Assembly: GCA_034440635.1 (NCBI GenBank)
Contig: JAOTON010000051.1
Span: 744,001 to 808,000, forward strand
DNA: 64,000 bases
Origin: Lepas anatifera
Lineage: Eukaryota > Arthropoda > Thecostraca > Lepadidae
Reading direction: 5' to 3'
The translations under genes were made by a program, and so were the position numbers. How positions within the stretch are numbered: the stretch's first letter is position 1; the number at the start of each line of letters is the position of its first letter. The notes below the pieces were generated by a model. That model had not been told where the DNA came from. It was given only the letters and a program-made list of their open reading frames with translations, and did no database searches. This document shows, one piece after another, positions 1-11,521 of this stretch.

Positions 1-1768
1 ACTGGGGACAGGAACACAGTATTGAGACAACTGACTGGGGACAGGAACACAGTACTGGGACAGCTGACGGGGGACAAGGACACAGTACTGGGACAGCTGA
101 CTGGGGACAGGAACACAGTACTGGGACAACTGACTGGGGACAGGAACACAGTACTGGGACAGCTGACCGGGGACAGGGACACAGTACTGGGACAGCTGAC
201 TGGGGACAGGGACACAGTACTGAGACAGCTGACTGGGGACAGGAACACAGTACTGGGACAGCTGACTGGGGACAGGAACACGGTGCTGGGACAACTGACT
301 GGGGACAGGAACACAGTACTGGGACAGCTGACTGGGGACAGGAACACAGTACTGGGACAGCTGACTGGGGACAGGAACACAATAGTGGGACAGCTGACTG
401 GGGACAGGAACACAGTACTGGGACAGCTGACTGGGGACAGGAACACAGTACTGGGACAGCTGACTGGGGACAGGAACACAGTACTGGGACAGCTGACTGG
501 GGACAGGAACACAGTACTGGGACAGCTGACTGGGGACAGGAACACAGTACAGGGACAGCTGACTGGGGACAGGAACACAGTACTGGGACAGCTGACTGGG
601 GACAGGAACACAGTACTGGGACAGCTGACTGGGGACAGGAACACAGTACTGGGACAGCTGACTGGGGACAGGAACACAGTACTGGGACAGCTGACTTGGG
701 ACAGGAACACAGTACTGAGACAGCTGACTGGGGACAGGAACACAGTACTGGGACAGATGACTAGGGACAGGAACACAGTACTGGGACAGCTGACTTGGGA
801 CAGGAACACAGTACTGGGACAGCTGACTGGGGACAGGAACACAGTATTGAGACAACTGACTGGGGACAGGAACACAGTACTGGGACAGCTGACTGGGGAC
901 AAGGACACAGTACTGGGACAGCTGACTGGGGACAGGAACACAGTACTGGGACAACTGACTGGGGACAGGAACACAGTACTGGGACAGCTGACTGGGGACA
1001 GGGACACAGTACTGGGACAGCTGACTGGGGACAGGGAACACAGTACTGGGACAGCTGACTGGGGACAGGAACACAGTACTGGGACAGCTGACTGGGGACA
1101 GGAACACGGTGCTGGGACAACTGACTGGGGACAGGAACACAGTACCGAGACAGCTGACTGGGGACAGGAACACAGTACTGGGACAGCTGACTGGGGACAG
1201 GAACACAGTAGTGGGACAGCTGACTGGGGACAGGAACACAGTACTGGGACAGCTGACTGGGGACAGGAACACAGTACTGGGACAGCTGACTGGGGACAGG
1301 AACACAGTACTGGGACAGCTGACTGGGGACAGGAACACAGTATTGGGACAGCTGACTGGGGACAGGAACACAGTACTGGGACAGCTGACTGGGGACAGGA
1401 ACACAGTACTGGGACAGCTGACTGGGGACAGGAACACAGTACTGGGACAGCTGACTGGGGACAGGAACACAGTACTGAGACGGCTGACTGGGGACAGGAA
1501 CACAGTACTGGGACAGCTGACTGGGGACAGGAACACAGTACTGGGACGGCTGACTGGGGACAGGAACACAGTACTGGGACAGCTGACTGGGGACAGGAAC
1601 ACAGTACTGGGACAGCTGACTGGGGACAGGAACACAGTACTGAGACGGCTGACTGGGGACAGGAACACAGTACTGGGACAGCTGACTGGGGACAGGAACA
1701 CAGTAGTGGGACAGCTGACTGGAGACAGGAACACAGTGACTGGGGACAGGAACACAATAGTGGGTATG
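1..1768. repeat. 33-bp minisatellite, about 53 copies
   Basis: A tandem array of a 33-bp unit runs from the window edge to about 1768. In frame it reads QLTGDRNTVLG per unit. Copies differ by a few substitutions, mostly in the GTACTG and CAGCTG parts. Each standard unit holds two palindromes, CAGCTG and CAGTACTG. A one-base insertion near 1036 (CAGGGAACAC for CAGGAACAC) shifts the frame, so the long open frame changes peptide there (EHSTGTADWGQ). The last units, from about 1720, are shortened before unique sequence begins. The open frames on both strands follow from a unit length divisible by three and are not evidence of a gene. The array continues beyond the left edge. Confidence 0.97.
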
Positions 1769-1904
1769 CCACTTGATGAAGGAGCCCATTCCAGTTAGGT
1801 TTATGCATAAATGATTTTCGTACTGATTAGAAAGCTGCGTGCATTGTGCCCACTTATACATTTAGTGATCGTTTACAACCTAGTAATTGTAGGCCGTTCT
1901 CGCT

Positions 1905-2447
1905 GTGACGCAGCGCACGTACCACGGAGGATGCCCTGGTCAACGCTGTGAGCCGGCCCGCCCATAACACCGACAGGGCCTTCCAACGGCCAGTACGACC
2001 ATTGATGTGACCAAAGCCTTCGACAGCGCTGATCATGGCCAACCACGCAGAATATTGAGGTGGTGCAGGATTCCAGTCTATTACTTTTACAACCACTTTT
2101 TGCCCCTGGAGTCGGCCCAGTGCTGTCCTGCCTGTCCACCAACGGCCTTGCCAAGTTTCTAACTCACACCAAACACATAACCTACGCGGATGAGACCCAC
2201 ATTCTGGACAAAACAACATCTAACCAAGCGGGCCTCTCAGAACCGAGAAATCGAACACCACTTGGAAAGCTCGAGAAGTGGCTTTCTAAAAAAAATCCTG
2301 GAAATTAAGGACTCAAAAACTGATATTATAATCGCTGGATCTAAGAGTCTGGAGAAGAACCCCACAAACAATGTTACGCCTAATGTCTTCGGATCCAAAA
2401 TATATCCGTCTAAGACTATAAAAATTGTGGGTGTGACCCTGGATTAA
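1905..2447 (+). pseudogene. decayed LINE reverse transcriptase fragment (CR1/L2-like)
   Basis: Pieces of an RT domain occur in order on the plus strand in shifting frames. A STEDALV-like stretch lies near 1918. Next comes STTIDVTKAFDSADHG near 1994-2040, which matches RT motif A with its conserved F-D. ITYADETHIL near 2178-2208 is a degraded YADD motif C (second D replaced by E). Last is a tail reading KIVGVTLD near 2421-2446, matching the LGVxLD block that follows the catalytic core in CR1/L2-type LINEs. Several frameshifts and the altered catalytic motif show it is dead. The assignment to CR1/L2 rather than another EN-RT clade is by motif style only. It ends exactly at a TTAA where a MITE end begins. 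Confidence 0.7.
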
Positions 2448-2500
2448 AAGGAATGCGGCACCTTTATAACATGGGTTTGACTGAGATAGCCCAGTTGTAA
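2448..2500 (+). mobile_element. end fragment of a TTAA-target MITE
   Basis: After TTAA at 2444-2447 the sequence follows the left end of the 7485-8328 MITE (AGGAATGCGGCACC, then a TAAC..GACTGAGATAGCC block). Only about 50 bp remain before the Penelope-like inverted copy begins. Confidence 0.6.
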
Positions 2501-2801
2501 AGGGCTCTTCTAATGAAGGCTTTAAGTACGCTACGTTTATACTGCTCAGGACATTCACTATCCGCATTCATTGTAATACCTCGGTTTGTGGGTTTTCTAT
2601 ACACACTGGTTAGAAATTTACTGTCTATTGCTTCAATGAGAACATCTAGAAATGGTAGCATGTTGTCACGGCTGAGCTCAAAAGTGAACTTGAGCACCGA
2701 TGCATGTTCAAGTTTATTGATAGGGTGATTAAGCTGTTTTAAGTCCGTGATTTCTGTAAATATGTCGTCAACGTATCGAACATATGTTAGTGGGGCGGTT
2801 A
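2500..2801 (-). pseudogene. Penelope-like RT fragment, inverted partial copy
   Basis: On the minus strand this encodes the core of a Penelope-like reverse transcriptase. YVRYVDDIF carries the YxDD catalytic pair. It is followed by the NMLPFLDVLI block and VYRKPT, all typical of Penelope-like elements. It is a near-identical inverted duplicate of 2841-3143, separated by about 40 bp, so the two form a large palindrome. The reading frame is open across the copied part but enters unrelated MITE sequence at its 3' side. Inverted, truncated partner copies are known for Penelope-like elements. This one is a fragment and cannot function alone. Confidence 0.85.
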
Positions 2802-2840
2802 GTGTAACGTCCCCGGAACATATCTTTGCGGGAAACGGAA

Positions 2841-3804
2841 ACCGCCCCACTAACATATGTTCGATACGTTGACGACATATTTACAGAAATCACAGACTTA
2901 AAACAGCTTAATCACCTTATCAATAAGCTTGAACATGCATCGGTGCTCAAGTTCACTTTTGAGCTCAGCCGTGACAACATGCTACCATTTCTAGATGTTC
3001 TCATTGAAGCAACAGACAGTAAATTTCTAACCAGTGTGTATAGAAAACCCACAAACCAAGGTATTACAATGAACGCGGATAGTGAATGTCCTGAGCAGTA
3101 TAAGCGTAGCGTACTTAAAGCCTTCATTAGAAGAGCCCTTAAACACTATTTTACCTACCAAAAGATGCATGAAGAGCTGAATCGCACAAAACAACTTCTA
3201 GTATCCAACGGCTACACAAATCATAACATAGACACAGAAATAAACAGACAACTATCGAAAACAGAAAAAAACAGAGACAACCGTTACACAGACACATCAC
3301 ATCTACTACAGAAACAACATGAGCAGCGCACACAAAACAGATGAGAGAATACTTAAGGATGTCATTAGGCGCAACGTAGAGTGCAAAAACCAAGAAAGAC
3401 TCCAACTTCACATATACTAACAAACACAGAAAACACGCAACCTTGTCATGACCAACAAGCCAGTCGAGACAGTGCCGTTGAAGCGCACCAATGTGGTGTA
3501 TAAATTATCATGTCCACATGAGGGTTGTAGACCTCATGTCGAACACTACATTGGTGTGACTACAACGACATTGTCTCGACGGCTCACCATGCATCTGCAG
3601 GATGGAGCCATCAAGCAGCATATGCAAACTACACACAACACAGAACTCACGAGGCAAACACTAGTCCAGAACACACACATCATCGCTTCCACCAATGACA
3701 CACGAAAACTAGCAGTCCTCGAAGCACTACACATACACGAACAAAAGCCCTCACTCAACATGCAGATAAACACACACCGAACACTTACGCTTTGGGGGGG
3801 ATGA
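2841..3804 (+). pseudogene. Penelope-like element: RT plus GIY-YIG endonuclease, broken
   Basis: The RT part (2841-3344) starts just before YVRYVDDIF (catalytic YVDD) and continues through the PFLDVLI and VYRKPT blocks. A frameshift near 3340 ends it. The next frame continues through ILKDVIRR near 3350 and meets a TAA near 3418. It then runs into the GIY-YIG domain (3448-3804), whose core reads HYIGVTTTTLSRRLTMHL after a cysteine-bearing KLSCPHEGC segment. An acidic site (ALHIHEQKPSLN) closes the nuclease domain. RT followed by GIY-YIG is the standard Penelope-like order. The 5' end is missing: homology begins at the palindrome centre. One frameshift and one nonsense codon indicate a recent but inactive copy. 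The 3' region runs toward the (AT)n tract. Confidence 0.9.
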
Positions 3805-4252
3805 GATGATTATCAATGTTCATTGTTAATGAAAATATGCCACATGTAACTAATGTAAAATGTAATTAATTTATGTAATTCGTGTATTGAAATGTAGTAA
3901 ATGTAAGTGTTATATGCTCAAACTATGTTAATGTTCTTATAGGAATACCTAGATGCATCGTGTAGAATAGGTAAGGTAGCTAATAAGGAAGTGGTACTGT
4001 TATAATGCTCGTTCTTGCCATATTTAAAAAACATGTTTTCGAATTGTGGAATGAAAACTATGAGCAAATATTTAATGCTGAAGATGACTGTTAAAAATAC
4101 AGTGGAAACTAGTGCTAATTAATGAGTTTTGGTGACCTTTGAAACGAATTAACGACTGGCATTAAAACCAACGTAAGAAAAATAGAAAAACTCCAAAGAA
4201 AAATATCTAAGTGCGCGAGTGCTATACAATTTAACTGTCATTGCCTCAAAGA

Positions 4253-4254
<2 letters not shown>
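3805..4254 (+). other. AT-rich region after the Penelope-like element
   Basis: This stretch holds no convincing ORF. It is AT-rich with ATGTAA-type short repeats and probably includes the element's 3' untranslated part. I cannot place its true end. Confidence 0.4.

Positions 4255-4339
<85 letters not shown>
4255..4339. repeat. (AT)n microsatellite
   Basis: About 42 uninterrupted AT dinucleotides. Confidence 0.99.
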
Positions 4340-4344
<5 letters not shown>

Positions 4345-6534
4345 GTATCCCCATTACGTCAAGAGCTTTTTGTACGAATGATGGGTGGCTATATTTACGT
4401 CCCTGCATTTGAAGATGCGTCCCGCAGGGGTGTGGATTTTTTAATGATTGGGGATGCCCAAATTTGAGTTTCAATAACCACCGTATCAAAAGGCGATAGT
4501 ATAATATAAAGTGTGTTTTGGCCTTCCCACGGCCCTCATGTTGAACTGTTTAACTATGTTTTAAACTTCATAGAATTAAAAATTCGAACATCTAATACTT
4601 TAAAACTACCCAGACGTTTCATTGAGTGTGCTCGGGCACCCTCGACGTGATCTGTGATATAAACCCACACTCGTGTCGTCTCGTCTTTGCTTTTTGTGCC
4701 TCGCGCACAAAAATTCCCCGGACTGACAGCAATACCGGATAGCCGCAAATAGCGTACCAGAGGTTTCTGGCGCCAGGGGCATGCTGTAACAACCCGCCCA
4801 CTCCCAGTCAACTACGCCTGTTGGAAATGTGTCATAGAATCATCCATTTATAATATTATTGAGCTGAAACTTCGGTCTGTGTGCGGTCGATTCATGCTTG
4901 TCACCTTTGTTTTCTTTCTATTGTAGTTCTTAGTTTGAGTTTTGAGTTCTATTGTAGTTTTTTCTATTCTATTTTTGAGCTCTAGATTCAACACTTAACT
5001 TAGCGTGCGACACTAAGAGCTCAAGCTCTTGTGATGTGTTCCGGTGAGGATTCTGCGCAACGGGGACCAAGTTTTTTGTCCATTAAAAACAAAAACTCCC
5101 ATCCCTGGTGTACTACTGCCTTTCACATTGGGAAAAGCACTGTATTGATACGTCTCTTGTCCACCAGGAGCCTATCGTGCAGGTGTACTTATCATTTTGA
5201 CGCGTTTTCCTCCACTGCAGGACTGCGCCATTGTGAGAGACAACACAGCAGCCTGCGCTGGATCCGTGGCGCGGCGTGCCTCGGACGCCGTGCCCGGGGT
5301 CGCTAGGGTCGGCGGGAGGTCACGGGCCGGCGTCGCCTGCGGCGGTAGCAGCGGCAGCGGGCCGGCGCGGAGAGAGCAGTGTCGGCAGACTGTACGGCCA
5401 AGTTTGGTGGTGCTGAGGAGACTCCCGCCGTGGCAGTGGGCGGCTGACCTATGGCCAAAACTGGTGACCACCATGTGGCGAAACTGTGACATGATACTGT
5501 GAGACTGGTGAAGTGTGCTGCTCCTCCGGCCCAGCCCGGGGGGTGCAGTTTTGGTCTCGTGAGATATGGGACTCACGTGCGATGAGAGCTGACGCCAAGT
5601 ACCTGTTGTACGCGCCATCCGCCGGCGACCGGTGACAGGCGAAGTACCTGTTGTACGCGCCATCCGCCGGTGACCGGTGACAGGCGAAGTACCTGTTGTA
5701 CGCGCCATCCGCCGGCGACCGGTGACAGGCGAAGCTGCGACTGACAGGGAAGAGGCGGCTGGCCGGGTGGAAATGGCTCCGAGGCTCGACACTTCCTGGA
5801 ACGGGCAGTGGGCCGGGGCGGCAGAGGATGGGGCCTGTGGTGCGACTGAAGGGTGCGGGATAATCGGAGCCGACACCGCGCGGCTCCAGCGCCCCGCCCC
5901 AGATCAGCTGTGGTGTGGTGGACGCGAGTACCCCCGCGGCGGCATTTCCCCATTCCCCAGTATCTGGCCAGCGGAACGCGTTGTGGTAGAACAGTTCAAC
6001 AAACTGGAACTGACTCTGATGTAAAAAAAGAACAGTGAAATTGGTGTAATGTTTGATGTGTGATTAGTGAGGCTTGCCTCTCACAGGTGTTATTTGTGCT
6101 GTGTTGTGCACCACAGAGCTTTTGTAATCTCGCTGTGTCGTCATGGGCCGCCACAAGACTGACGTGGACTGCTGAGCGTCGGCGGAAGCTGCGAGAGACG
6201 TGATGCCGCCGCCGTCACAGCCGTGATGCTGCTTATTTGGTCTTAGGCATTCTTTTATTTGCCGTTGGCAGCTACCGGTCGTTGATAGATTTTATAGTTC
6301 CGTTACGTACTGCGTAATGGCGCACTGACAGCGGCGCTGCTGGTTGATGTTCTATAGCCGTGGTGTGCGTTTCAGTGTCTGCCTTATCAAAATAGCTATG
6401 CTTGCATTTGCCGCATAATCCGAGGTACAATGGGCTGCTGTTGGAGTTTTAATGGAGCCATAATTTGCTGAGTGCCCTGTTAGCACTAGTGCTGATCGCG
6501 TGCGCACTGATTAGTTGAAGCTCGACGAAATCCA
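4340..6534. other. unassigned DNA with a GC-rich, CpG-rich block
   Basis: No protein family is recognisable. From about 5200 to 6000 the base composition shifts to strongly GC- and CpG-rich, unlike the flanks. It contains the 45-bp repeat listed separately. The overlapping open frames on both strands here are expected from low stop-codon density in GC-rich DNA. A CpG-island promoter or a GC-rich repeat are both possible. Confidence 0.5.
5597..5731. repeat. 45-bp tandem repeat, 3 copies
   Basis: Copies start at 5597, 5642 and 5687 (AAGTACCTGTTGTACGCG at each start) and differ at about one position (GGCGACC or GGTGACC). The block contains ACCGGT. The unit length is divisible by three, which keeps long frames open. 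Confidence 0.95.
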
Positions 6535-7341
6535 TTGCCAGAATCCCGTGTGTTGCGTGACCGAACTTGTAACAAGATCACTAATGGAGAATCCGGATCG
6601 AAGCCCGTCCCAAAGTACCTCGCCACACGTCTGGTGCAGCAGCGGCGGAAACTGGCCGCTGGCCATGACCTCCACACCCTGCAGCAGGCCTTTGTGGCGC
6701 CGACTGGGCTGGGGCCCATTCCAACTATTCTGGTCCAAATCATAGGTGTCCCACAAAATCGCAGTCTGATTGCGCCGTGCGAGTCAGGAGAGACCTTAGG
6801 CAGATTAACTTATTTATTCACGCATTATAATCACTGCATTATGCATCGTAGTTGTTTCAGGGAGATCTGTTATCTCAGTCCACCGCGATGTTTCAACTTA
6901 AGTGCTGCAGGACTGTGCATATTAGATGGCCGCAATTTTGGGAGTTTTGTAGCATCCGCCACGCAACTGGATCGCTTTGGTTTATTGGTTTGTGATTGCT
7001 CCAGGTTTCTGAGAAGAAGAAAAACGTTAGAAAAGGGCAATAGAACCCCTCCACGCATTTGGTCAATAAAAACTTCTACGCAGGGTTATGCTAAAACAAG
7101 CATCAGTAGCTGTAAGGCGCCAACTAAGTTGCAGCTATTCGAAGGTCATTGGTATGCCCGTGTTGTGACTCCACAATATCAGTTCTTCCCATCACCACCT
7201 GAAAGCATTCGCGGAAACAGGGTAATACTTTTTAATATTTTCCTTATTTCTTTAGAAAATAAACATTCCGTTCAACGAGGAGAATACAATTTGTCGACAG
7301 GTGATAGTAAATTCAGGACAGATTATATGTTTCAGCAGTAG
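6535..7341 (+). CDS. 268-codon open frame, unrecognised
   Basis: This is the longest open frame in the window that is not explained by a repeat or a transposon domain. The product would be 268 residues, rich in Arg, Ser, Leu and Cys. I see no signal peptide, membrane segment, zinc-binding pattern or repeat. A short PSPPESIRGNR segment lies near the C-terminus. I recognise no family. No strong initiation context or polyadenylation signal stands out. A frame of this length can arise by chance in a 64-kb window searched in six frames, so it is recorded only as a candidate. Conservation across species or RNA evidence would be needed to call it a gene. Confidence 0.15.
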   Translation: MPESRVLRDRTCNKITNGESGSKPVPKYLATRLVQQRRKLAAGHDLHTLQQAFVAPTGLGPIPTILVQIIGVPQNRSLIAPCESGETLGRLTYLFTHYNHCIMHRSCFREICYLSPPRCFNLSAAGLCILDGRNFGSFVASATQLDRFGLLVCDCSRFLRRRKTLEKGNRTPPRIWSIKTSTQGYAKTSISSCKAPTKLQLFEGHWYARVVTPQYQFFPSPPESIRGNRVILFNIFLISLENKHSVQRGEYNLSTGDSKFRTDYMFQQ

Positions 7342-7484
7342 TTATAGCCTAGGATTACGGAGTTTAGACAGTGAGACAGAACAAGCAGTGCGCATGTGAA
7401 GGCCAAATTACGCTAAAATTGTTATTAGATCTCTTATTTCAACCATTGATTAGCCAACGTTTCACTTTTTACTTTTTAACTTAA

Positions 7485-8328
7485 AGGGAATGTGGCACCT
7501 TCATAACGTGATTTTAACTGAGATAGCCAAGTTTTAGAGCAAGTCGGAAAACTTGGTACTCAATATATAATTTATCTTGGAACTCGAGATTTCCGTAGAA
7601 AAAAGCTAAATCCTACCTGCAATGTACTCCTCATGTACCCTAAGCAGCAGGCCACAGTTTTCATGGCTGTTGGTGTGACAACATATGCTGACGTCACGAT
7701 GAGCATTAACCAATCGAAGCCCTTGAAGATTTTCGAGTATGGTAGTGGTTGCCAGATCATGACCTCATCCACGGGCAGATATTTATTTCTTTTCCTAGAG
7801 GATTATTTTAAAAATCAAAATATTGAGCTTATTGTACTTTTTCAGAGAAATCATGAGTGCTTTCATTATTTTCGGCAAAAAGTACGCCTAATCAGTGGCG
7901 GATCCAGGGGAGGGCAAAAAGGCAATTGCCCCCCAAACGGAAAAGCTCGGGGAAAAACTGTTTTTGCCCCCCCCCAAAGCGATCGACCTCCTTTTTCCCC
8001 CGACTCCTTTTTAGCTTGTAAGCAAGATTTTGGTGCTTCAACTCTCAACTTCAAGCAGAATTAGTGAAGTTCAGTGTAAATATTGGGGCTTGGATAGGAA
8101 AAAAGTATCTTGAGTCCATATTTTTCACCCCGTGGCGTTTTTTTTTTGCTTTTCGTCTCCAGTTCCCAAAATCCTACCGAAAAGGCATATTGTAACGCAA
8201 TTTTGCACTGCGCGACGTTTTTTTTTGCTTTTCGACTTTGGTTTGCCCCTCCTAAACCATCCGGCTAGATCCGCCACTGCGCCTAGTTACACTAAATTCC
8301 AGGATTCAACCAAGGTGCCACATTTACT
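7485..8328. mobile_element. TTAA-flanked MITE (piggyBac-like target), 844 bp
   Basis: The element lies between TTAA at 7481-7484 and TTAA at 8329-8332. Its ends are inverted repeats: AGGGAATGTGGCACCTT on the left against AGTAAATGTGGCACCTT on the right, read inward (15 of 17 match). A TTAA target duplication is the hallmark of piggyBac-type transposition. The interior encodes no transposase and is split by a hAT-like MITE at 7893-8279. Its first 200 bp recur at 16707-16911, and shorter pieces at 2448 and about 8650. Confidence 0.85.
7893..8279. mobile_element. nested hAT-like MITE, 387 bp
   Basis: Ends are CAGTGGCGGATC at 7893 and GATCCGCCACTG at 8279, exact inverted repeats of 12 bp and of the CAG(T/G)GGCG type common in hAT elements. 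It is flanked by 8-bp direct repeats CGCCTAAT (7885-7892) and CGCCTAGT (8280-8287), 7 of 8 matching, as expected of hAT insertion. The interior is non-coding with runs of C. It sits inside the TTAA MITE and is therefore the younger insertion. Confidence 0.88.
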
Positions 8329-8332
8329 TTAA

Positions 8333-10269
8333 CGTTTTACTTCATCAGGGGTTCACAAAATCTAAAATGCACTTAAAAATACAATGCAAAAACATGCATT
8401 GGAGACAGGTACAACCTTGGCAAATGCAATATTTTGTCGATGGCTTTGTGGTTAAAATAAATTAGTATGTTAGAAATAATAGCTTAATTCAGCCTTCACT
8501 TGTGCATTGTTCAGCTTAGGGTTACATCCAATCGTTATACCTTCCCGCTTGGCCCGCTCTTGGTCCAAATACGAGTAACAAGTTACTACGAAAGATAGTA
8601 TAATTTGGAAAAATGATTGAATTCTTAGGCCCGAAAAAGACTAGCTGGGTAATATCCGAGTTGAAAAGAATGTGGCCGTTCCATAACGGGTTTTGGGATG
8701 AGATAGCCACGTGATAGAGCTCGCCGAGAAACCGCTTGTCCGATAAGAACTCACCGTCCGCGGAGGGAAGGGTCAAAATCAACCCCCTGTCGGCGCTGTC
8801 AGTCCTGGGAGGTCGCGTCGCATGAGGTGACCATTATTCACCATGGCAACGTGGCGTAGCGCCCACGCCCCGCTGGGCAGACACGTCTTTCTTGGCTTGA
8901 CCTCCCTGAAACACTTGCGCTAGGCGTGGCCTTTGCCACTGGCGATTTTAAATGCGTGTAACTTGCTTCAATGACTAGTTTGAAACGTGAACTATGTTGA
9001 TGGATAACAAATAGAAAAAGTTGATGAGTGACTCTTTCGGTCCTAACAATAGCCTCATTTGGATGAAAACTCTTCATTCGTATTGTAGTTCATTTGTGGT
9101 ACAACCTGGCAACAAAGTTTATTATGCAATAGTAGCATGCAGCGTTGCCAATGCTAAATAATTACGCCATGCTGATGTCGATATACTTGATGCCATGCCG
9201 ACATACTGGATAATTGTGTCCGGATTATCTTGAGCTCTATGCTTCGAAACAGTTTGTCAGTGATTTAAGTCTCAGTAGTAAAATACAGAACTTGTCAGAC
9301 AATGCTGGCATATACATGTTAAGCTGTGGCCCTTTTTAAAATGAACCTTATTCAGAAAGCGATCATGAAAAACCGACGTGCGTTTACGAGCAGCTACCGG
9401 AAAGGAAGAGTCACGTGTCTAAATGGCTCCTCAGTGAGGTAACGGGCGACCAGCAGCTGTTTGGCTTCTGATCTGCCATCGTGCCGAATGCAGTTTTGGA
9501 CTGAAAATTCGTCTCTTATCAGAAGCACAGATATGTTGGATATTTTACATTATCCTCACGCTTTCATACTCAGCCTAATATCCGGTATTACAGGGTAACA
9601 GAAAAGAAATTAGGTTAAGTGCATCGACATCATTTGATATATTGCCAGAAGGGTCGTCGGTGATATCCTTGAGTACTGTCTGCACCAATTTATATGCTAT
9701 AATTGGCTTCATCATCACCCGTCACGGAAGATAATGGAGCTTTATATCAAACTACAATTAGGACCTGGCCCAGATGAGTTGTTTGCGCCGCTTTGGACCT
9801 TCGCCTTGGCGCCATTAGTTTTTAATTGATTCCGACGATACATGAAACCCCGAATGGTTAACACATTTCTATATTCCTTTTCTGCAGTGTTCGTGCGGAT
9901 AGAGATGCTAAATACACATTTAGCGTAATGTTTTTTTAGTTACCAAGTGACCAGTGAAAAGCAGCGCTCGGATGCGCCGCGGGCCGGTTTTTCACGGCTT
10001 GACCAGTAAAAATGAATAGATTTCCTTACCCCGGGCGGATGCCTACCAAGTACCGCGTTTATATTAGTAATGTATAAATCTTATTTTATGCAAAAGGGAC
10101 TGTTCAAATATTAAGTAAGAAACCGGTAGACGTCTGACATTTTCTGGCTTTTGTTGACGAAGGGGAAGGTTTTGCCTTTGCTCACGGGTTTGGCTGACGC
10201 TGGGGTGGCAACAGTCGGCGTCAGACGGCTGCTCGGAGCGTCAGCGGCGGAGACAGTGGGCATTTTTCA
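8333..10269. other. no recognised gene; one diverged MITE end
   Basis: Near 8654-8720 a sequence resembling the TTAA MITE end occurs (TTGAAAAGAATGTGGCC, then TGAGATAGCC), strongly diverged. The rest shows only short open frames without recognisable motifs. Confidence 0.5.
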
Positions 10270-10470
10270 GGACCCAGGGCTGGATCTAAGGAGGGCCAAT
10301 CCGGACATGCTCCCCTAGGGCTGCCCATTTTACTTGCACCCGCAGGTTTCCAAAATAGTCCACCAGATTCCCATAATTTGGCCTAACTGCTACTCAGAAC
10401 TGGTTTTGATTTCTTCGAGACTCAAAAACTGACCATGCGAAGCGAGGGTGAAGATATCCCCTATATCCCA
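10270..10470 (-). mobile_element. hAT-like element end fragment
   Basis: The stretch starts with CAGGGCTGGATCTAAGG. In reverse complement its interior matches 13770-13960 (shared AGTTCTGAGTAGCA and TGGTGGACTATTTTG segments). It is one broken end of the same family that fills 12862-14267. Confidence 0.55.
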
Positions 10471-10749
10471 CTAATACCCCTATATATACCATGAAACATA
10501 AGCTACCAAATATGTCTAGCAAAAAGACTACTGGTTATATTCACACATCTCATTTATTGCGCTTCATTGAGAACGAATGCGACAAGAAGCTTTACGTGTA
10601 ACACAGTGCCAAGTCACAGTCATTCACAAGAAGCATTGATGATTCTCCCTTCACAATACCTGCCAGCCGCCGATGCCACCGGCACCGCCGGTCTAGATTC
10701 TCAGTTTAAACCTCAAGTGTTTAATACGTTGCAAACCTTTAAACTTCAA

Positions 10750-10953
10750 CTACCAGTAGTTTTTGTTTGTCAGTGTCTTCTTGGTGAAGTTGGCATATAC
10801 CTTCAAGTACATCTCCATACCCTGCAGCAGTTTGTTTCTTCTGAGCCTGTCTTTCCAGGTAAGAATTTTGCTGTACCTTGTGATGGTGCAGCAGCACCTC
10901 TCGGTCAGGTCGTTGGTCACTTTGGCATTCCGCACAAGCTCCTCAGTTCTCAT
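10750..10953 (-). pseudogene. decayed ORF remnant, left arm of the fold-back
   Basis: On the minus strand the arm encodes a TEELVRNAKVTNDLTER segment followed by a charged helix-like stretch ending NKNYW. The pattern of a VxND.xER core followed by a (K/R)ILT(K/R)(E/D)DR segment resembles an uncharacterised protein family that I recall as repeated in arthropod genomes. That recollection is not verified here. Upstream on the same strand (11000-11150) more frame remnants can be followed with breaks. I do not assign a function. The paired copy is at 11330-11521. Confidence 0.45.
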
Positions 10954-11329
10954 GTACTCGCCCCACAGCTTGGAATCCCTCGCCAGTTACCTGTGGTCGA
11001 CTCCTAAGAATGGCAAAAGGCATGAAGTATTTAGGATCGCACAGGTCGGCCAGTTCGGTCTAGGAGGTGAGCTCTTTGAAGCTGGGCTTCTCGAGGGAGT
11101 AGTGCTCACGGCAAGTGTTGGGCAGGCACGGCTGGTATACCGCCGAGTCAGCCAGCAACCTCGCCCGCAACCCCCTTTGCAGCAATCCCTCGAGAGGGAT
11201 TGCTCCAAGACCGAACTGACCGACCCGTGCGGCTCCAACTCATTCATGCTCTTCACCATCTTCAAAATCGATCACACGTGGCTGGTGAGGGATTCCAAAC
11301 TGTGGGGCGAAGACCAGAAGTATAATAGA

Positions 11330-11521
11330 ACGGAGGAGTTTGTGCGGAATGTCAGAGTGGCCAACGACCTGACTGAGAGGTGCTACGGCACCATCACAAA
11401 GTGCATCAAGATTCTTACTAGGGAAGACAGGCTCAGAAAAAAACTGCCAGGGCGTGGAGAAGTTCCAGAAGGTGCATCCCGACTTCACCAAAAGACACTG
11501 AACAACAAAAACTACTGGTAG
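11330..11521 (+). pseudogene. decayed ORF remnant, right arm of the fold-back
   Basis: This is the inverted partner of 10750-10953, encoding TEEFVRNVRVANDLTER and ending NNKNYW followed by a stop. The two copies differ at many residues and contain small indels, so the duplication is not recent. The function is unknown. Confidence 0.45.

Noticed and set aside
22..1798. Long open frames (up to 584 codons) in the first 1.8 kb
   Set aside because: They are the 33-bp minisatellite read in frame, open on both strands, with a peptide change at a one-base indel. No gene evidence.
5172..6038. Overlapping open frames on both strands in the GC-rich block
   Set aside because: GC-rich DNA is poor in stop codons and the frame overlaps the 45-bp repeat. 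No conserved motif was seen.
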